Shown here: positions 9,029 through 18,691 of the stretch, piece after piece | How the letters are laid out: each line of letters starts with the position of its first letter | How positions within the stretch are numbered: the first letter of the stretch is position 1 | DNA from: Aureimonas jatrophae | GTDB lineage: Bacteria; Pseudomonadota; Alphaproteobacteria; Rhizobiales; Rhizobiaceae | Direction: 5' to 3' | Length of the DNA stretch: 64,000 nucleotides | Assembly: GCF_900104035.1 (NCBI RefSeq) | Contig: NZ_FNIT01000002.1 | Coordinates: 186,001-250,000, forward strand | Notes under the pieces: generated by a model | What the model was told of the DNA's origin: nothing | Databases searched by the model: none | Seen by the model: only the letters and a program-made list of their open reading frames with translations | Translations under genes and position numbers: made by a program

Positions 9029-9475
9029 TCAACCGATGCTGGAGGCGTTCAGCGAATCGCGAACGCGCAGGATCGCCTGCCGCAAGCGCCCGAGCTCGGT
9101 CATGCTCTCGCCGGTCGCTTCCGCGATCTCGGGCGGGATCGCCCACGCCCGGTCGCGCAGCGACTGGCCCTCGGGGGTCAGCGTCACGTCCACCACGCGC
9201 TCGTCGCGGGTCGAGCGCGTGCGGCGCACGAAGCCCGCCGCCTCGAGGCGCTTCAGGAGCGGCGTCAACGTGCTGGAGTCGAGAAGCAGCAGCTCTCCGA
9301 GGCTGCCGACCGTCTGGGGCTCGGAGCGCCACAGGATGCTGAGCACCAGGAACTGCGGGTAGGTGATTCCCAGGGCGTCGAGCTTGGGCTTGTAGAGGCG
9401 ATTGAACGCATGCGCCGTGGAATACACCGCGAAGCAGAGTTGCTCGTCCAGCCGAAACGAGGACTTATCGGTCAT
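9029..9475 (-). CDS. MarR-family regulator, OhrR-like
   Basis: A 148-residue winged-helix regulator. The N terminus LDEQLCFAVYSTAHAFNRLY matches the OhrR organic-peroxide sensor pattern, with the reactive Cys in QLCFA at about residue 14. The wing and recognition helix are seen at STLTPLLKRLEAAGFVRR and RSTRDERVVDVTLT. OhrR represses the thiol peroxidase Ohr until the Cys is oxidised. No ohr gene is in the window, so any target other than itself is unknown. An inverted repeat 57 bases upstream of the start may be its operator. Confidence 0.82.
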   Translation of the reverse strand: MTDKSSFRLDEQLCFAVYSTAHAFNRLYKPKLDALGITYPQFLVLSILWRSEPQTVGSLGELLLLDSSTLTPLLKRLEAAGFVRRTRSTRDERVVDVTLTPEGQSLRDRAWAIPPEIAEATGESMTELGRLRQAILRVRDSLNASSIG

Positions 9476-9532
9476 GGCAACTCCAAGGAGGCATCGGTGT
9501 CACAGTCGCGACGTGAGGACCATGACATAGAA

Positions 9533-9544
9533 CAACGTTTGTTG
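9533..9544. promoter_or_regulatory. Inverted repeat upstream of the MarR gene, candidate operator
   Basis: CAAC-GTTT-GTTG is a short inverted repeat upstream of the MarR start, in an AT-richer patch (9528-9556). MarR proteins commonly bind such repeats in their own promoters. The match is short and unproven. Confidence 0.35.
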
Positions 9545-9561
9545 CGATCCATAACCTTGCC

Positions 9562-10611
9562 TTAAAGAACGGCGTCCAACATAACCTTGTAACCCCGTTC
9601 GCTTTCGACCTGCGGTTCCGTGCCCAGAGCGTGGGCCATGGCGCGAATCAGTTTGCTTCCCATCCCGGTGCCGCAGCCGCGCCCGGCCGCGGCTGCGGGG
9701 CCACCGCCATCGTCCTCGACCGTCAGGCGAAAGCGGGTCCCGTCGGTTTCGGCGCGAATGCGCACCTCGCCGGCCTCCTCCGGTCCGTAGGCGTACTTAC
9801 AGGCGTTGCCGACAAGTTCGGCAACGATCACGCCCACCGAGACCGCGCGGTCCGTGGCGAGGCGGAACGGCGCGCAATCAACGCGGATCGCCCGGACCGA
9901 CGTGGGGGTCGACCACGTCGCCTCGAGCTCGGCGGCGAGCGCCTCGAGATAGTCCGCCATGTCCACGGTGCCGATGTCGTCGGAGCGGTAGAGGCGGCGG
10001 TGAACCTGGATAATGGCGCCGATGCGCTGCTGGGTATCGCGCAGAGCGGCGCGCGTTTCCGCATTGTCGGTCTCGCCGGCCTGCATGCGCACGAAGGCGG
10101 AGACGATGGCGAGACTGTTGGCGACGCGGTGGTTGGCTTCCTTGAGAAGGGCCTCCAGGCGCTCGTGGCTGACGCGCAGAAGCGCCTCGGCCTCGTCGCG
10201 CGCCCGCACCAGCGCCGCGCGGTCGAGGACCTGACGGAACGAGGAGGCGAGGAGATCAAAGAAATCGTCGCCGAGCGCCTTCACAACATAGTCGGCAGCG
10301 CCCGCCTTGAGGGCCGCCACCGCGACGCGGCTCTCGTCGGAGCCCGTGACGTAGACCACCGGAGGGGCGTCAGGCCGTTCGCGGATGCGCTCCAGCGTCT
10401 CGAGACCGTCGAGGCCCGGCATGTAGTGATCCACCGCCACGAGATCGAAGGACGGGTCGTCGTCGAGGCGGCTCAAGCCCTCCAGGCCGCCGCCCGCGCC
10501 CACGATCTCGTAGCCGCGACGTCCGAGCGCGCGCCGCACGAGCTCGCGCAGTCCCTCGTCGTCGTCGATAAAGAGGATGCGCGCGGCGGGCCACGCCGTA
10601 TCGTCAGGCAT
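9562..10611 (-). CDS. Response regulator receiver fused to HisKA_2/HWE-type histidine kinase
   Basis: A 349-residue hybrid. Residues 10-125 are a CheY-like receiver (ILFIDDDEGLREL acidic pocket, phospho-Asp in LVAVDHYMPG, Thr in VVYVTGSDES, Lys in YVVKAL). The dimerisation/phosphorylation region at about 160-180 has the HisKA_2 pattern KEANHRVANSLAIVSAF. The ATPase domain shows ELVGNACKYAY and VEDDGGG. This input-receiver plus kinase layout is common in Hyphomicrobiales stress and light signalling. The start overlaps the preceding regulator's stop by 8 bases, so it is in one operon with the next two genes. The absence of a PAS domain means that its signal probably comes by phosphotransfer. 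Confidence 0.85.
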   Translation of the reverse strand: MPDDTAWPAARILFIDDDEGLRELVRRALGRRGYEIVGAGGGLEGLSRLDDDPSFDLVAVDHYMPGLDGLETLERIRERPDAPPVVYVTGSDESRVAVAALKAGAADYVVKALGDDFFDLLASSFRQVLDRAALVRARDEAEALLRVSHERLEALLKEANHRVANSLAIVSAFVRMQAGETDNAETRAALRDTQQRIGAIIQVHRRLYRSDDIGTVDMADYLEALAAELEATWSTPTSVRAIRVDCAPFRLATDRAVSVGVIVAELVGNACKYAYGPEEAGEVRIRAETDGTRFRLTVEDDGGGPAAAAGRGCGTGMGSKLIRAMAHALGTEPQVESERGYKVMLDAVL

Positions 10612-11047
10612 CGACCGCCGGCATCTGCATGACCGACAGGAACAGGCCGAGCTGTCGGATCGCCTGGGCGAAGCTCTCGTAGTTCACGGGCTTGGTGATG
10701 TAGACGTTGGCGCCCAGATCGTAGCAGCGCTGGATCTCGACCTTGTCGTCGGTGGTGGTGAGCACGACGACCGGCGTGCGGCGCAGGGCGCTGGCTTCGC
10801 TCTTCATGCGCTGCAGGATGTCGATGCCGCTCATGTCGGGCAGGTTGAGATCGAGCAGCACCAGGACCGGATGTCCGCGCGCCGGCCCGTCCGCGGCCTC
10901 GAACAGGTAGTGCAGCGCGCTCGTGCCGTCCGTGAAGTGGCGAATCGCGTTGTTCACGCCGGCGCGCCGGATGTTCTTCTCGATCAGCCGGGCGTGGCCC
11001 TCGTCGTCTTCGACCATGACGATCGTCACGGATTGCTGTGCGCTCAT
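10604..11047 (-). CDS. Single-domain response regulator (CheY/Rcp1-like)
   Basis: A 147-residue stand-alone receiver. The acidic pair is in VMVEDDEGHARLIEKNI, the phospho-acceptor Asp is in VLVLLDLNLPDMSG, the Thr is in VVVLTTTDD, and the Lys is in NVYITKPVNY. The insertion between the acidic pocket and the Asp and the LPDMSGIDIL segment resemble Rcp1-type regulators paired with phytochrome-like or CHASE3 kinases. Its start overlaps the stop of the CHASE3 kinase upstream (ATGA), so this kinase is the likely phosphodonor. No output domain is present. Confidence 0.85.
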   Translation of the reverse strand: MSAQQSVTIVMVEDDEGHARLIEKNIRRAGVNNAIRHFTDGTSALHYLFEAADGPARGHPVLVLLDLNLPDMSGIDILQRMKSEASALRRTPVVVLTTTDDKVEIQRCYDLGANVYITKPVNYESFAQAIRQLGLFLSVMQMPAVDA

Positions 11048-12516
11048 GACGGCCTCGATGCTTCGCCGGACGGAGAGATTCGCCTCATGGAAAGGCGAAA
11101 GGTCGCACCTTCGTCAAGAGCCGACCGGCAACTCACGGTTCCACCCAACCGGTAGGCCTGGGCGCGCACATGGGCAAGGCCGATGCCTTCGCCCGGCTGG
11201 TCCTGCATGCCCGAGCGTCGGAAGAGGTCGAAGATGCGTTCGTGATCCTTGGGGTCGATGCCGCGGCCGTTGTCCTCGAACTCGAATACGGCGCGCTCGC
11301 CCTCCACATGGCCGCGCACGCGGATGAGGCCGGGGCGTCCCGGCTTCAGATACTTGACCGCATTCTCCATGAGATTGGAGACGATCTGCTCGACGCCGAC
11401 CCGGTCGCTGACCACGGTCGGCAACGGTCCGATCTCGACGCGCGCGCCCGTCTCGCCGAGACGATGCTGAAGACTGGCCTCCACGCCGCGCACGAGCTCG
11501 CCCATGTCGATCGGCTCCGGGTTGATGGTGCGTCGCCCCTCGCGCGACAGGCGCAGGATCGCGTTGATCAGGCGATCCATCTTGGCGGTCGAGGCGCGGA
11601 TGAAGCCGATCGCCTCCGGCAGGTCCTCGGACGCGGCCAGCCGGGCCTCCTCGTTCATGAGGTCCGGTGCCTCGGCTTCCACGCGGCGAACCATCTCGCC
11701 GAGCGCGCCGGTGGCAGCCTCAAGCTCGCCCGTGAAGCCCATGATGTTCACGAGCGGCGAGCGCAGGTCGTGGCTGACGATATAGGCGAAGCGCTGGATC
11801 TCCTCGTTGGCGCGCACGAGTTCGGCTGTGCGTTCCTCGACCGCCCCCTCCAGGTCGTCGTTGAGAAGGCGCAGACGCTCGCTCGTCTCGCCCAGCGCCT
11901 GCACGTTGCGTCGCGTCAGCCAGATCGTGGCCCCCGCCAGCGCCAGGAGAGCCGGCAGGGCGAGCGCGATCACCGCCACCGACCAGCGCAGGTTCACGGT
12001 TTCGCGTGCCGTGCGCTCCGCCAAGAGGCCCCGTTCGCGCTCGATCAGCGTCGCGATCTCGTTGCGCACCTGGCTCACGGGCGGCAGATTGCGCGCGAGG
12101 CTGAAGTTCGGTGGAAGCGAGGGCTGGGCGCGCCGCTCCGCGATCTCGCCGCGCAGGAAGTCGATGTGAGCCCGCGCCGCAGCCTGCAGCGTCTCGACGC
12201 GACCCATCTGGTTGAGGTTGTCCGCCACAAGCAGCCGAAGCCTGTCGAGCGCCGGCTCGAGTTCGGCCGCGGTGTTCTCGAAGGCCTGCAGGAAGGTCTC
12301 GTCCGGGTCGAGCAGGAAGCCGCGCTGCGTGGTCTCGGCCCGCTCGGTGAGGGTGCGCACCTCGTTGGCGGCGAGTTCGACCTGGAGCGAATGGCTGGCG
12401 AGCCGACCCGCCTCCTGCGTGCGGAGAACGAGCCAGGCCGTGGCCGCCACCAGAAGGATCAGCACCGCGAAGCCGCCGGCCAGACCCGCGAGCGTGCCGC
12501 GACCGAAGCGGTTCAT
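11044..12516 (-). CDS. CHASE3-domain membrane sensor histidine kinase
   Basis: A 490-residue inner-membrane kinase. A first helix at about residues 8-32 is followed by a periplasmic CHASE3-like helical domain (VRTLTERAETTQRGFLLDP) to about residue 170, a second helix (WSVAVIALALPALLALAGAT), a short coiled coil, then HisKA with the phospho-His in FAYIVSHDLRSPL, and an ATPase domain with NLMENAVKYL, EDNGRGID and GEGIGLAHV. The layout matches kinases that pass phosphate to the adjacent Rcp1-type regulator. It overlaps the sulfotransferase-like gene upstream by 4 bases (ATGA). The ligand is unknown. Confidence 0.85.
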   Translation of the reverse strand: MNRFGRGTLAGLAGGFAVLILLVAATAWLVLRTQEAGRLASHSLQVELAANEVRTLTERAETTQRGFLLDPDETFLQAFENTAAELEPALDRLRLLVADNLNQMGRVETLQAAARAHIDFLRGEIAERRAQPSLPPNFSLARNLPPVSQVRNEIATLIERERGLLAERTARETVNLRWSVAVIALALPALLALAGATIWLTRRNVQALGETSERLRLLNDDLEGAVEERTAELVRANEEIQRFAYIVSHDLRSPLVNIMGFTGELEAATGALGEMVRRVEAEAPDLMNEEARLAASEDLPEAIGFIRASTAKMDRLINAILRLSREGRRTINPEPIDMGELVRGVEASLQHRLGETGARVEIGPLPTVVSDRVGVEQIVSNLMENAVKYLKPGRPGLIRVRGHVEGERAVFEFEDNGRGIDPKDHERIFDLFRRSGMQDQPGEGIGLAHVRAQAYRLGGTVSCRSALDEGATFRLSMRRISPSGEASRPS

Positions 12517-13328
12517 GACGGGCGGCCCGCGAAGACGTGCGGCAGGCCGTAGAGACCCTCCAGATCCGGATCGAGGCGTGCCTCGATCCAGGCGAGGTCT
12601 TCGTCGCGGAAGGGATCGTAGGGGGTCGGGCGGAAGGGGCGGATCTCTTGCCCCTTGTAGGAGTCCACCGGCTGGAACGGCACGGCCGGCTCAAGGCCCG
12701 CGGCCACCCCCAGATGGCGCACGACCTGCTCGGGCGCGCGCCGCAGCGTCTCGTAGGACAGGAGAGCGAGGTTGGGCGCGCGTTCCTCGAGCCCTGCCCA
12801 GTGCGCCAGCTTGGCGCGACGCTTGGCCAGCGGGCCGGCGAAGCGCGATCCGGTCAGCGGATCGCGCTCGTGCAGCATCTCGCGAGCCCGCATCGGGTGC
12901 CGCTCGTCGATGCCCCCGACGTGATCGTCCCAGACGCTGTGCCACTCGGACCGGATGAAGCCCGAGAAGTCCAGGCGCTTGATGTCGGGGTGAACGTGCC
13001 ACGGCTGGCGATGGAGACTGCGCAACCAGTCGAACGCATCGCGCGCGATCACCACGACCAGAACGTCGGCGCCGAACAGGACCTGATCGGGCACGAACCA
13101 GTGCTTGAAGCCGTAGCGCTCGAAGAAGAGGTCGGGTCCGAGGTTGCGCTCCACGAGACGGGCGAGCGCGTTGGTTCCCGAGCATCGCTGCCCGTAGATC
13201 TGGATGGCGCGTACCGGCTCCAGCCCGCGCCGCAGGATCCGCAGGCCCGGCAGCGCCTCCCGCCAGGGCAAGGCGGCACCGCCGGATGGGGAAGACGGAA
13301 GGGGCGTGGGGAGCGAGATCAGGTCCAT
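12513..13328 (-). CDS. Sulfotransferase-like P-loop protein
   Basis: A 271-residue protein with a 5' PAPS-binding-like P-loop, [19 protein letters not shown], at about residues 43-61, and a second nucleotide-contact region [15 protein letters not shown]. The rest ([17 protein letters not shown], then [13 protein letters not shown] near the end) also fits sulfotransferase-superfamily proteins that modify polysaccharides or lipids. It is the first gene of the minus-strand block and overlaps the CHASE3 kinase gene by 4 bases, an unusual pairing. The aldehyde dehydrogenase gene diverges from it. The acceptor is unknown. Confidence 0.65.
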   Translation of the reverse strand: MDLISLPTPLPSSPSGGAALPWREALPGLRILRRGLEPVRAIQIYGQRCSGTNALARLVERNLGPDLFFERYGFKHWFVPDQVLFGADVLVVVIARDAFDWLRSLHRQPWHVHPDIKRLDFSGFIRSEWHSVWDDHVGGIDERHPMRAREMLHERDPLTGSRFAGPLAKRRAKLAHWAGLEERAPNLALLSYETLRRAPEQVVRHLGVAAGLEPAVPFQPVDSYKGQEIRPFRPTPYDPFRDEDLAWIEARLDPDLEGLYGLPHVFAGRPS

Positions 13329-13559
13329 CGGAGCGGTTTAGGTGGCCTTTGCGCGCCGTGTTCAAGGGGGTGGTGTCGCGAGCGGGGAACAGCGTTGCCC
13401 CCGGGACGCAGTTGCGCGGCTCCATTCCTCGGACAATTTCGACCCTGGGCCCGGTTCGGCGGTTTCCACGCGCGGGCGTTCGCTGTATCGGAAGGGCCAT
13501 CAACGGCGGCCCGGACGCGGCCGCGCGTCACACCGTTGCAACACGGAAGGACCTGCGCC

Positions 13560-15143
13560 ATGACCATCCAGGGCGAACAGATCATCGGTCGCCAGATCGC
13601 GCGCGGAGCGGAAGGCTCGATCTACGGCGTCGAGGCGGCGACCGGCGAGAAGCTGCAGCCCGCCTTCGGCGGCGCCACGCAGGCCGATCTCGAGCGTGCC
13701 TGCCAGCTGGCCGACGAGGCCTTCGATCCCTATCGCGCCCTGCCTGCCGAGCGTCGTGCCGCCTTCCTGGAGGCGATCGCCGAGGAGATCCTGGCGCTGG
13801 GCGACGAGCTGATCGAGCGCTGCTGCGCCGAGAGCGGCCTGCCGCGCGGACGAATCGAGGGCGAGCGCGGCCGCACGATGGGCCAGTTGCGCCTCTTCGC
13901 CTCGGTCCTGCGCGACGGCGGCTATCTCGATGCGCGCGTCGATCCCCCGATGCCGGAGCGCCAGCCGCTGCCGCGCGTCGACCTGCGCCTGCGCAACGTT
14001 CCGATCGGGCCGGTCGCCGTGTTCGGCGCCTCCAACTTCCCGCTCGCCTTCTCGGTGGCGGGCGGCGACACCGCCTCGGCGCTGGCCGCCGGCTGCCCGG
14101 TGGTCGCCAAGGCCCACTCGGCCCATCCCGGAACGTCGGAGCTGGTGGGACGCGCCGTGCTGGCGGCGGCCCAGCGCTGCGACATGCCGGAGGGCGTCTT
14201 CTCGCTCCTGTTCGATTCGAGCCGCCGGATCGGCCAGGGCCTCGTCGCCGACCACCGCATCAAGGCCGTCGGCTTCACCGGCTCGCGCGGCGGCGGAACG
14301 GCGCTCATGAAGATCGCGGCCTCGCGGCCCGAGCCGATCCCAGTCTATGCCGAGATGAGCTCGATTAATCCGGTCTTCCTCTTCCCGCAGGCGCTCGAGG
14401 CGCGCGCCGAGACCATCGCCAAGGGCTTTGCCGCGTCGCTGGTGCTTGGCGCCGGCCAGTTCTGCACCAACCCGGGCCTCGTGATCGCGGTCGAGGGTCC
14501 CGCGCTGGACCGCTTCGTGCGGGCGACCGGCGAAGCGCTCGCGGCGCTTCCGGCCAGCGTGATGCTGACGCCCGGCATCCACGAGGCCTTCGAGCGCGGC
14601 GTCGCTCAACTGACCGGCCATGCGGGTGTCGAGACCGTGGCCCGCGGCCAGGAAGGCGGCAAGCTTCGGGGCCAGGCAGCCTTCTTCGCGGTGGACGCCG
14701 AGGGCTTCCTGGCCGACCCGATGCTGCAGGAGGAGGTGTTCGGCGCCTCGTCGCTGCTCGTGCGCTGCCGCGACGAGGCCGAGATGCGCCGCGTCGCCGA
14801 GCGCCTGGAAGGCCAGCTTACGGCGGCCCTCCATATCGAGGCCGGCGACCACGAGGCCGTGCGTCCGCTCCTGCCGCTTCTGGAGCGCAAGGCCGGACGC
14901 ATCCTCGTCAACGGGTTCGGCACGGGCGTCGAGGTCGGTCATGCTATGGTTCATGGCGGACCGTTCCCGGCCACCGCCGACGGGCGCTCGACCTCGGTCG
15001 GCTCCAAGGCGATCGAGCGCTTCCTGCGTCCGGTCTGCTACCAGGACATGCCCGACGACCTCCTGCCGCCGGCTCTGCAGAACGCGAATCCGGAGCGCCT
15101 GTGGCGCCGGGTCGACGGTGTCCTGACCCAGCCGTCCGCGTGA
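13560..15143 (+). CDS. Aldehyde dehydrogenase, NADP+-type (2-oxoglutarate-semialdehyde dehydrogenase-like)
   Basis: A 527-residue ALDH-superfamily enzyme of the long NADP+ class, whose members oxidise 2,5-dioxovalerate (alpha-ketoglutaric semialdehyde) in pentose, hydroxyproline and glucarate breakdown. The cofactor segment is [20 protein letters not shown], the glycine motif is GFTGSRGGG, the catalytic Glu is in [11 protein letters not shown], and the catalytic Cys is in [11 protein letters not shown]. The ATG at 13560 has GGAAGGA 7 bases upstream. No partner dehydratase is adjacent, so the pathway is not fixed. A possible GTG start of the next gene overlaps its stop. Confidence 0.85.
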   Translation: MTIQGEQIIGRQIARGAEGSIYGVEAATGEKLQPAFGGATQADLERACQLADEAFDPYRALPAERRAAFLEAIAEEILALGDELIERCCAESGLPRGRIEGERGRTMGQLRLFASVLRDGGYLDARVDPPMPERQPLPRVDLRLRNVPIGPVAVFGASNFPLAFSVAGGDTASALAAGCPVVAKAHSAHPGTSELVGRAVLAAAQRCDMPEGVFSLLFDSSRRIGQGLVADHRIKAVGFTGSRGGGTALMKIAASRPEPIPVYAEMSSINPVFLFPQALEARAETIAKGFAASLVLGAGQFCTNPGLVIAVEGPALDRFVRATGEALAALPASVMLTPGIHEAFERGVAQLTGHAGVETVARGQEGGKLRGQAAFFAVDAEGFLADPMLQEEVFGASSLLVRCRDEAEMRRVAERLEGQLTAALHIEAGDHEAVRPLLPLLERKAGRILVNGFGTGVEVGHAMVHGGPFPATADGRSTSVGSKAIERFLRPVCYQDMPDDLLPPALQNANPERLWRRVDGVLTQPSA

Positions 15144-15244
15144 GGGAAGCGGCGGAACGGGGCGGCGCGCCGCCCCGCTTCCATCCTGATCGCCTGGGCG
15201 ACCATCCGCTGGTCGCCCAGGTCTCGCTCCTGCGCGGCGGCGAC

Positions 15245-16327
15245 ATGCTGCGCGCACCCATGGTGGTGGCCATCCCCGCCATGAACGAGGAGGAGCGCCT
15301 CGGCCGCACGCTGGAGGCGCTGGACGGCGAGCTCGGATCCGGCGACGCCGTGGTGGTCGCCGTCAACAACTCGCGCGACCGCAGCGCCGATCTCGCCCGC
15401 CGATACCTCGCCACGCGGCGGCGGCCCTTTCTCCTGATCGATTTGTCCTGGCGCGGTGCGAACGGTTCCGCCCCGCTCGCGCGCCGCCTCGCGCTGGATT
15501 GCGCCGCGGCGCTGAGCCCGCAGGCCCACCTTCTGTCGCTCGATGCCGACACGCTGGTGCGCCCGCTCTGGCGCGCCAGCTACGCGGCGTTCTTTGCGCA
15601 AGGCTTCGATCTCGTGTGCGGGGGCATCGGCTTCGTGCCCGAAGAGGCCGCGCTTCTACCCGAAGGCGATCCGGAGGCCGAGCGAATCCTGCGCGAGTCG
15701 CGCGCCGCCAGCCGCGAGGCCGAGGCGCTGATCGATCCCGACCCCGACAACCCCTGGCCCCATCACGGCAATATCGGCGGCGCCAACTTCGGCCTGCGGG
15801 CGGGCGCGTACGAGCACGCCGGCGGCCTTCCCGACGTGGCCTCGGGCGAGGACCGGGAACTCCTGCGCCGCGTCCGTGCCCGCGGCCTGCGCGTGCGCTT
15901 TGCGGGCGACCCGCTGGTCTGGACCTCGCCTCGGCTCGACGGGCGTGCGCGGGGCGGACTGTCGGACGAACTGGCTCGCTCGCGTCGCGAAAGCGATCCG
16001 CTCGTGGACGAGGCATTGGAGCCGGCGGAACAGCTGGAGCTGCGCGTTCGCATGCGCCGCGCCTTTCGCGAAGCGGACGCGGCGGCGCGCGTCCTGCTTC
16101 TCCACGAGCTTGAAATGCCGCCGGGCGAGATCGAGGCGCTGCGCGACGCACGGTCCGGCGATGTCTGGCTGCGCGCCGAGGACGCCAGCCCCAGGCTCCG
16201 CCGTCCCCGGTTGCGACGCTCCGAACTCGCGCGCCTTCACCCCGGGCTCGTCGCGTTGCGCGACAGGCTCAGGCGCACCGCTCCAGAAGGTCGAGGCGAA
16301 ATCCGTCCGGTCGGCGTTCCGACCTGA
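15245..16327 (+). CDS. Glycosyltransferase family 2-like protein
   Basis: A 360-residue GT-A fold glycosyltransferase. The N-terminal nucleotide-sugar region is VVAIPAMNEEERLGRTLEAL, the metal-binding DxD is in LLSLDADTLVRP, the central segment HHGNIGGANFGLRAGAYEHA fits acceptor binding, and SGEDRELLRRV carries the catalytic acidic residues. The start is uncertain: the ATG at 15245 begins just before the conserved beta strand, but a GTG at 15140 overlapping the ALDH stop would add 35 residues. Its 3' end overlaps the convergent PIG-L gene by 59 bases. It belongs to the sugar-modification cluster. Confidence 0.78.
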   Translation: MLRAPMVVAIPAMNEEERLGRTLEALDGELGSGDAVVVAVNNSRDRSADLARRYLATRRRPFLLIDLSWRGANGSAPLARRLALDCAAALSPQAHLLSLDADTLVRPLWRASYAAFFAQGFDLVCGGIGFVPEEAALLPEGDPEAERILRESRAASREAEALIDPDPDNPWPHHGNIGGANFGLRAGAYEHAGGLPDVASGEDRELLRRVRARGLRVRFAGDPLVWTSPRLDGRARGGLSDELARSRRESDPLVDEALEPAEQLELRVRMRRAFREADAAARVLLLHELEMPPGEIEALRDARSGDVWLRAEDASPRLRRPRLRRSELARLHPGLVALRDRLRRTAPEGRGEIRPVGVPT

Positions 16328-17585
16328 GGGGGCGCCAGCGTCCGGACGCGCTCGCGCGCAGGAAGTCGGCCGCGGCATCGCCGCCGAGCGGCGTCTCGGT
16401 GGGACCGAGATAGTTCACGAGAAGGCAGCGCGCCCCGGGCCGGGCGCGGCGGGACATGCGCTCCACGAGATCCGCGATCTCGGGTTCGTTCAGAAAATAC
16501 AGCATCTCCGACACGACCAGGAGGTCGAAAGGGTCGTCCGGGAAGTCGTCCGGCATCCGTCCTTGCCGGAAGCGCGCGCCGGGAAGCGAGCCGTGGGTCT
16601 GGTTCGCGCGCTCGATGATCGTCGGGTCGAGATCGATGCCGAGCATCTCGCGCACCGCGCCTGCGCCGAGAAGGCGAGCGGCGAGGAAGCCTTCGCCGCA
16701 TCCCAGCTCCTGTCCCCGCGCGCCCCGCCAGTCACCGAGGAACGCTGCCGCCGCCTCGCGCTTGGCGACCTCGTAGGGCTGGTCGCGCACGCCCCAGAAG
16801 TCGCGCCCGCCCCGGTACAGGCGGCTGAAATGCTCCGCCCCGGGTGGCGAGCCCGGCATCGGGGACCAGAAGACGGATTCCGATCCGGACAGGTGATGCG
16901 CCAGAAACCAGTCCGGCAGGGCGAAGCGTGTCGGGTCGTCGTGAATCACCCCGCCGTTCTGCGTCTCGTGCCGGGCGATCGCGCGCCGCTTGGCGTCCAG
17001 CGGCGCGGCGAGGCGAAAGGGGTGGAGCGCGTCCGCCGGCACATCGTCGTCGTTCCCGTGGCGCAGCGACCAGACGGGATAAAGGAGAAGGCGAATCTGC
17101 GGCAGGAGCGCCTGGACACGGGCACCCAGTTCGGCGGCCGCCTCGTGGTCGGGGTGGGGATCGAAGACGGGCGTCGTCAGCAGCGCCGTCGCGCCGAGCT
17201 CGGCGCAGAACTCCGCGACCCGGCGCGCCGCCCCGTCGAACCCGTCCGCCCAGCGCGAGCCACCATCGGGAAGCGCGAGGCGCAGCACTCGTGCGCGGTC
17301 CGCGCCGAGCTCGCCCATCGCCGCCGCCTGCTCCGCGCGCCGTCGCTCCGCAATGCGCGGGGCGGACCAGGACGGCGATCCGCGATGCGATCCCTCGCCG
17401 TCGGTCACGGCGACGAGGCCGAGCGAGCGATCGGAGGCGGCCGTTGCCGCGATCATCGTCGAGGCCCCGATGCTCTCGTCGTCGGGATGGGGCGCGATCA
17501 CGACGAGGCCGCCGGGTCCGACGAGATCGAGCGGATCCGCCAAGGGTGCTCCGTTCTGGCGCTCGACCCATTCACCGTAGCGCAT
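16269..17585 (-). CDS. Bifunctional PIG-L deacetylase / SAM-dependent methyltransferase
   Basis: A 438-residue fusion. Residues 25-220 are a PIG-L/LmbE zinc deacetylase (VVIAPHPDDESIGAS with the metal-binding His-Pro-Asp-Asp, later FDPHPDHEAA), which removes N-acetyl groups from GlcNAc-type sugars. Residues 255-435 resemble a class I methyltransferase of the NodS type (GQELGCGEGFLAARLLG, LGIDLD, LLVVSEMLYFL). The ATG at 17585 overlaps the acyl-CoA dehydrogenase-like stop (TGATG), so the two are coupled. Deacetylation followed by N-methylation recalls Nod-factor chemistry, but that is inference. The product is probably a modified surface glycan or small sugar conjugate. Confidence 0.82.
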   Translation of the reverse strand: MRYGEWVERQNGAPLADPLDLVGPGGLVVIAPHPDDESIGASTMIAATAASDRSLGLVAVTDGEGSHRGSPSWSAPRIAERRRAEQAAAMGELGADRARVLRLALPDGGSRWADGFDGAARRVAEFCAELGATALLTTPVFDPHPDHEAAAELGARVQALLPQIRLLLYPVWSLRHGNDDDVPADALHPFRLAAPLDAKRRAIARHETQNGGVIHDDPTRFALPDWFLAHHLSGSESVFWSPMPGSPPGAEHFSRLYRGGRDFWGVRDQPYEVAKREAAAAFLGDWRGARGQELGCGEGFLAARLLGAGAVREMLGIDLDPTIIERANQTHGSLPGARFRQGRMPDDFPDDPFDLLVVSEMLYFLNEPEIADLVERMSRRARPGARCLLVNYLGPTETPLGGDAAADFLRASASGRWRPLRSERRPDGFRLDLLERCA

Positions 17586-18691
17586 CAGCGGAAGAGGTCC
17601 GGTAGACGCCGGCTCAGGCGGCGCGCCTGGTCCAGAAGCAGCGCGTCCGGATTGGCCTGACGCAGATACACCGCCAGATCGCGCATAACGCGCTCGGCCG
17701 GATGGTCCGCATGGAAGGAGGACAGGCCGAGCCCGCGCTCGACCAGCTGCATGACCTCGAGCCCCGCCGTCTCGACGCGCAACCGCGAAAGGGCGGCGAG
17801 CGACACCGCAAGCTCCGCGTCGAGAGACCCGGTCTCCACCGCTTCCGCCGCCGCCTCGACATTCAGCCGGGCGTCGCGCGCGGCCATGATCGCCTGGCCG
17901 ACCCGGGCCGACTGCAGGGGGTGCTGGAGACGGTCGCTGGCCGTCAGCTCGGCGACGAGGATCTCGACCAGGCGTTCCACGGCGCCGAGCTGGGCGGCGG
18001 CGCAGCGCCAGATGCCGCCCACGAAGAAGGGCTCGCGCCGGTAGTCGCCGGGACGGCCGACGCGCGCGGCCGTCTCGTCCACCCGCAGGTCCTCGAAGCG
18101 GTAGGTCCCCGAGCGCGAGGCGCGCATGCCGCTCATGTGCCAGGCACCCGCGTCCTGGCGCGCCGGATCGTCGACCGGCACGAGAAGGAGGTGGGAGACG
18201 CGGGCTTCGTCCTCGTAGGGAACCAGCGCCAGACCGACGAGGCCGAGGCCCGAGGCGTAGCGCTTGGCGCCGGTCAGCCGCAACTCGCCCGCGCCCGAGA
18301 CCGCAAAGCGCGGCTCGGTGTCGGCGCCCCAGACGCCCAGAAGCGTTCCCGCCCGCACCGCGGCGAGGACCCGCTGCTTCTGCGCGGCGTCGGCATAGAG
18401 CGCGACGAGCTGCAGGGCATTGAGATGACCCTCCAACAGACGGCCGAGGCTGAGATCGGCCCCGCCGATCCGTGCCAGAAGGCGCAGCGCCAGACGCCAG
18501 GGCAGCTCGTAGCGATAGCCGTCCGCGGTTTCCTCGGCCGCAAGATGGAGGAGCCCGGCCTCGCGCAGCACGGCGACGCCGGCTTCCGGCGCGTCCTCCA
18601 CGCGGGCCGCCGACGCGATGCGCTGCGCCGCCTCGTCGATGCGCGACGTCGGGCTGGCCGATCGATCGGTCGGCCGGGAAATCTGGTCCAT
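17585..18691 (-). CDS. Acyl-CoA dehydrogenase-like flavoprotein
   Basis: A 368-residue protein of the acyl-CoA dehydrogenase superfamily. Helical N-terminal region with GADLSLGRLLEGHLNALQL, beta domain with LLGVWGADTEPRF and LTGAKRYASGLG, and a C-terminal helical bundle (QLGAVERLVEILVAEL, VGQAIMAARDARLNVEAAAEAV). It is a little short, and the usual catalytic Glu region is not clear to me. It starts the two-gene operon with the PIG-L/methyltransferase fusion. In such sugar clusters these enzymes could act on acyl chains or N-oxidation rather than beta-oxidation; this is inferred from context only. Confidence 0.75.
   Translation of the reverse strand: MDQISRPTDRSASPTSRIDEAAQRIASAARVEDAPEAGVAVLREAGLLHLAAEETADGYRYELPWRLALRLLARIGGADLSLGRLLEGHLNALQLVALYADAAQKQRVLAAVRAGTLLGVWGADTEPRFAVSGAGELRLTGAKRYASGLGLVGLALVPYEDEARVSHLLLVPVDDPARQDAGAWHMSGMRASRSGTYRFEDLRVDETAARVGRPGDYRREPFFVGGIWRCAAAQLGAVERLVEILVAELTASDRLQHPLQSARVGQAIMAARDARLNVEAAAEAVETGSLDAELAVSLAALSRLRVETAGLEVMQLVERGLGLSSFHADHPAERVMRDLAVYLRQANPDALLLDQARRLSRRLPDLFR

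Noticed and set aside
12537-13559. N-terminal extension of the aldehyde dehydrogenase frame
   Set aside because: It is antisense to the sulfotransferase-like gene. The ATG at 13560 has a good ribosome site and gives the normal family length.
13329-13559. Divergent gap between sulfotransferase-like and aldehyde dehydrogenase genes
   Set aside because: Searched for repeats, small genes and RNA elements; nothing convincing beyond the ribosome site GGAAGGA of the downstream gene.
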